A stretch of DNA of 6,676 bases from Bryobacterales bacterium (lineage in GTDB: Bacteria; Acidobacteriota; Terriglobia; Bryobacterales; Bryobacteraceae), in NCBI GenBank assembly GCA_025456495.1, contig JALOKO010000225.1, positions 1 through 6,676 on the forward strand. Reading direction: 5' to 3'. Made by a program: the position numbers and the translations under genes. Under the pieces are notes generated by a model. It saw nothing but the letters and a program-made list of their open reading frames with translations. It made no database searches and was not told the DNA's origin. Each line of letters starts with the position of its first letter. Position 1 is the stretch's first letter. Shown piece after piece: positions 5,127-6,676 of the stretch.

Positions 5127-6455
5127 ATGTCCTCTTGTGCAGATTCCCCCCATGCCCAGGATCCTCTGGATCCCCTGAATTCGCCGAATTCCGCTGATTC
5201 TCCGCCGCTCCCAGAGGCGGGCGCCGTTCCCACGCGACGCCCGGTGCGGGTGCGCCGCGTCGACCAGACCCAGTCCCTGGACGAGCTGTTCCGGCATTGC
5301 CTGCCCGCGTTTGGCGGGGCATACTTACGACGGATCTATACGATTCTGGACCGGGCGATTGGCATGGGCTGTCCGTTGACGATGTCGATTGCCGGTCCGG
5401 TGACGGTGTCCGGTCAGCATCAGGCGTGGTTGATTCCGCTGTTGGAGGCCGGGTGGATTGCGTACCTTTCCACCACCGATGCCGTGTGCTACCACGACGG
5501 GCACCGCAGCCTGCAGGGCCATACGCGAGACCCCATCTTCGAGGTGCCGATCTTCGGTGACGACGGCGCGCTGCGGGATGACCGTACCATTCGTGTCACC
5601 GACATGGCCTTCGATGAGGAGGTGCTGCTGGACCAGGACCGGTTCCTGAGCGCGCTGCTGGCGCTGGAGGAGTTCCAACGGCCGATGACGGGCACGGAGT
5701 TGCGCTATCGCCTGGGCGCCTGGTTCGGGCGTCAGGAAGAGGCGGGCGGCGTGCCCGCAGGGTTGTTGTCCACCTGCCATCGGCTGGCGATCCCGGTGTT
5801 TGTGGGCGCCCCCGGGGACGGCAGCGTCTTCCTGAACTCGATGAAGCTGTGGGCGATGCAGAAGGCGGGGTTGGTGCAACAGCATGCCTTTTCCCTTGAC
5901 CTGCACGCGGAGGTGTTTGAGGCCTGCGCATACCATCGCTGGGGGCTGTTCGACAACCATCCCTTCGCGCTAGGCACCTGGATTCTGGGCGGCGGCGTTC
6001 CGAAGAACTACAACCTGCAGCCGGAACCGGCCCTGGGGCAGATCCTGGGCCTGCCGGACGTGCGCGGTTATGAGTTCGATGTCCAGATTGTCACCGCGCC
6101 CATCACCGACGGCAGCCTGTCTTCGTGTCCACCGGCCGAGGCCGTCACCTGGGGCAAGGTAGACAAAGAGACCTACGTCCAAAGCACCGAGAGCATGCAG
6201 GCGGACTACTCCATGGTGATGCCCTTCCTGGTGAAGGCATTACTGGAGAACCGGGCGCGGCATGAGGCACGGGTGGAGGAGATCGGTTTCGACGCCGCGG
6301 TGGACGAGGATCCCAGGGTGCGGGGTTACCTTCGGTCGCGGGAGGGATATCGGCTGTTTGCCCGGCGCGACGCGTTGACCGGGAAGTTGCTGGAGGCGGT
6401 CCGCGAGCAAGGGGACTGGCTGCTGGAATCGCTGCGCTATCCGCTGCCGGTGTAA
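5127..6455 (+). CDS. Deoxyhypusine synthase-like enzyme (probable homospermidine-type polyamine synthase)
   Basis: This 442-residue protein belongs to the deoxyhypusine synthase family, NAD-dependent enzymes that transfer an aminobutyl group from spermidine or putrescine through a lysine imine. The family core starts near residue 40 (R-V-D-Q-T-Q-S-L-D-E-L). The catalytic lysine block E-A-V-T-W-G-K is at 338-344, so Lys344 matches Lys329 of human DHS. G-G-G-V-P-K-N-Y (288-295) replaces the eukaryotic G-G-G-V-x-K-H-H, so a His important in true DHS is absent; bacterial homologues typically read P-K-N here. Bacteria lack eIF5A, and a cyanobacterial homologue (SpeY) makes homospermidine, so a polyamine product is likely but unproven. 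There is a 35-40 residue N-terminal extension (D/N-S/P-rich repeats) and a charged C-terminal extension of about 70 residues. The ATG has only a weak GGAA upstream, so a later start (GTG near 5244) is possible. A terminator follows at 6591. Confidence 0.9.
   Translation: MSSCADSPHAQDPLDPLNSPNSADSPPLPEAGAVPTRRPVRVRRVDQTQSLDELFRHCLPAFGGAYLRRIYTILDRAIGMGCPLTMSIAGPVTVSGQHQAWLIPLLEAGWIAYLSTTDAVCYHDGHRSLQGHTRDPIFEVPIFGDDGALRDDRTIRVTDMAFDEEVLLDQDRFLSALLALEEFQRPMTGTELRYRLGAWFGRQEEAGGVPAGLLSTCHRLAIPVFVGAPGDGSVFLNSMKLWAMQKAGLVQQHAFSLDLHAEVFEACAYHRWGLFDNHPFALGTWILGGGVPKNYNLQPEPALGQILGLPDVRGYEFDVQIVTAPITDGSLSSCPPAEAVTWGKVDKETYVQSTESMQADYSMVMPFLVKALLENRARHEARVEEIGFDAAVDEDPRVRGYLRSREGYRLFARRDALTGKLLEAVREQGDWLLESLRYPLPV
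5142..5204 (+). repeat. 9-bp periodic repeat in the first codons of the DHS-like gene
   Basis: Seven degenerate 9-bp units, each starting GAT, AAT or CAT, run from 5142 to 5204 (for example GATCCTCTG, GATCCCCTG, AATTCGCCG, AATTCCGCT, GATTCTCCG). In frame they encode tripeptides D-S-P, H-A-Q, D-P-L, D-P-L, N-S-P, N-S-A and D-S-P, residues 6-26. The repeat lies outside the enzyme core, so it is either a disordered tail or a leader wrongly included in the gene. Confidence 0.75.
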
Positions 6456-6516
6456 GGGCCGTGCGTCTTGGCGGGGCTTGTCGCGGCGGTGCTGCGGGGT
6501 CTCGGCGGGGCAGCAT

Positions 6517-6545
6517 AGGCAGCCGTGTACTTGGCAGGGCTGCCT
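6517..6545. repeat. Inverted repeat between the DHS-like gene and the terminator
   Basis: AGGCAGCC (6517-6524) and GGCTGCCT (6538-6545) form a perfect eight-pair stem with a 13-base loop. No T-run follows. It shares the GCAGCC/GGCTGC core with the palindrome at 6628-6641. Confidence 0.5.
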
Positions 6546-6590
6546 GGTGCTAGAGCGGCTACCGGGTGAGAGGCGGCCAACAGAAACGAA

Positions 6591-6622
6591 AAAAGGGCGG
6601 GACCCGAAGGTCCCGCCCTTTT
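6591..6622. terminator. Strong bidirectional intrinsic terminator
   Basis: A perfect 14-pair stem (AAAAGGGCGGGACC at 6591-6604 with its reverse complement at 6609-6622) closes a CGAA tetraloop. The arms begin with an A-tract and end with a T-tract, so it can stop transcription in both directions. It lies about 135 bases after the DHS-like stop codon and probably also serves a convergent gene to the right. Confidence 0.93.
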
Positions 6623-6627
6623 GGTTA

Positions 6628-6641
6628 GCAGCCTAGGCTGC
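6628..6641. repeat. 14-bp perfect palindrome next to the terminator
   Basis: GCAGCCTAGGCTGC is its own reverse complement and sits five bases beyond the terminator stem. It may be a protein-binding site or chance. One minus-strand frame would use the TAG inside it as a stop codon. Confidence 0.6.
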
Positions 6642-6651
6642 GGAATGGGTT

Positions 6652-6676
6652 CTAGTGAACCAGCTGTTCGCCGCCG
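6652..6676 (-). CDS. Possible C-terminal end of a convergent gene (partial)
   Basis: On the minus strand the last bases read G-G-E-Q-L-V-H followed by TAG at 6654-6652, using common GC-rich codons. An alternative frame reads A-A-N-S-W-F-T-R-T-H-S-A-A and stops at the TAG within the neighbouring palindrome (6635-6633). The bidirectional terminator at 6591-6622 makes a convergent gene likely. The seen part is too short to identify a family or to settle the frame. Confidence 0.3.

Noticed and set aside
5325..5960. A 211-codon minus-strand frame.
   Set aside because: It is antisense to the DHS-like gene, whose catalytic lysine block is clear; its Gln/Arg/His-rich product looks like a shadow frame.
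6645..6676. A plus-strand ATG open to the window edge.
   Set aside because: It has no convincing ribosome-binding site, and only ten codons are visible, so it cannot be supported.

Overview
The window looks like a GC-rich bacterial chromosome segment. Five genes in a row lie on the minus strand (read right to left: rpmI, rplT, a ZapB-like coiled-coil gene, a membrane J-domain gene, a sulfatase gene). One divergent gene lies on the plus strand: a deoxyhypusine-synthase-like enzyme that ends before a strong bidirectional terminator. The Tat-exported heparan-N-sulfatase-like sulfatase, a bacterial DHS homologue, a ZapB-like gene next to L35/L20, and a J-domain protein with a beta-rich C-terminal region together suggest Acidobacteriota (Solibacter/Bryobacter-like). 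Planctomycetota or Verrucomicrobiota remain possible. This is inferred from remembered family patterns, not from a search.

Layout: 1-1506 (-) is a sulfatase gene whose 3' end lies outside the window. 1507-1658 is a short gap in which I see no clear signal. 1659-3569 (-) encodes a 636-residue J-domain protein with one membrane segment, low-complexity linkers and an unrecognised C-terminal domain. 3570-3809 is non-coding and ends in six tandem 16-bp repeats that touch the stop codon of the next gene. 3810-4109 (-) encodes a 99-residue ZapB-like coiled coil. 4110-4219 holds a hairpin and the outer copy of a 21-bp duplication that spans the rplT stop codon. 4220-4594 (-) is rplT with a GTG start. 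4595-4720 holds two hairpins. 4721-4918 (-) is rpmI. 4919-5126 is a divergent intergenic region with a weak promoter candidate for each direction. 5127-6455 (+) is the DHS-like gene. 6456-6676 holds an inverted repeat, an intrinsic terminator, a 14-bp palindrome and perhaps the last codons of a minus-strand gene.

How the genes fit together: rpmI-rplT is the conserved core of the L35/L20 operon, but neither infC (upstream) nor pheST (downstream) is present. The ZapB-like gene follows in the same direction with its own good ribosome-binding site, so ribosomal-protein and division-related genes may share a transcript. The J-domain and sulfatase genes are co-directional but separated by larger gaps and probably have separate roles. 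The DHS-like enzyme probably belongs to polyamine metabolism, because bacteria lack the eIF5A substrate of true DHS.

The most unusual property of the window is its density of short tandem repeats: 9-, 16-, 18-, 18- and 21-bp periods within about 2.7 kb. The coding arrays keep frame, and the other two lie at or next to a stop codon. I found no CRISPR array, tRNA, rRNA, insertion sequence or convincing multi-gene defence system.
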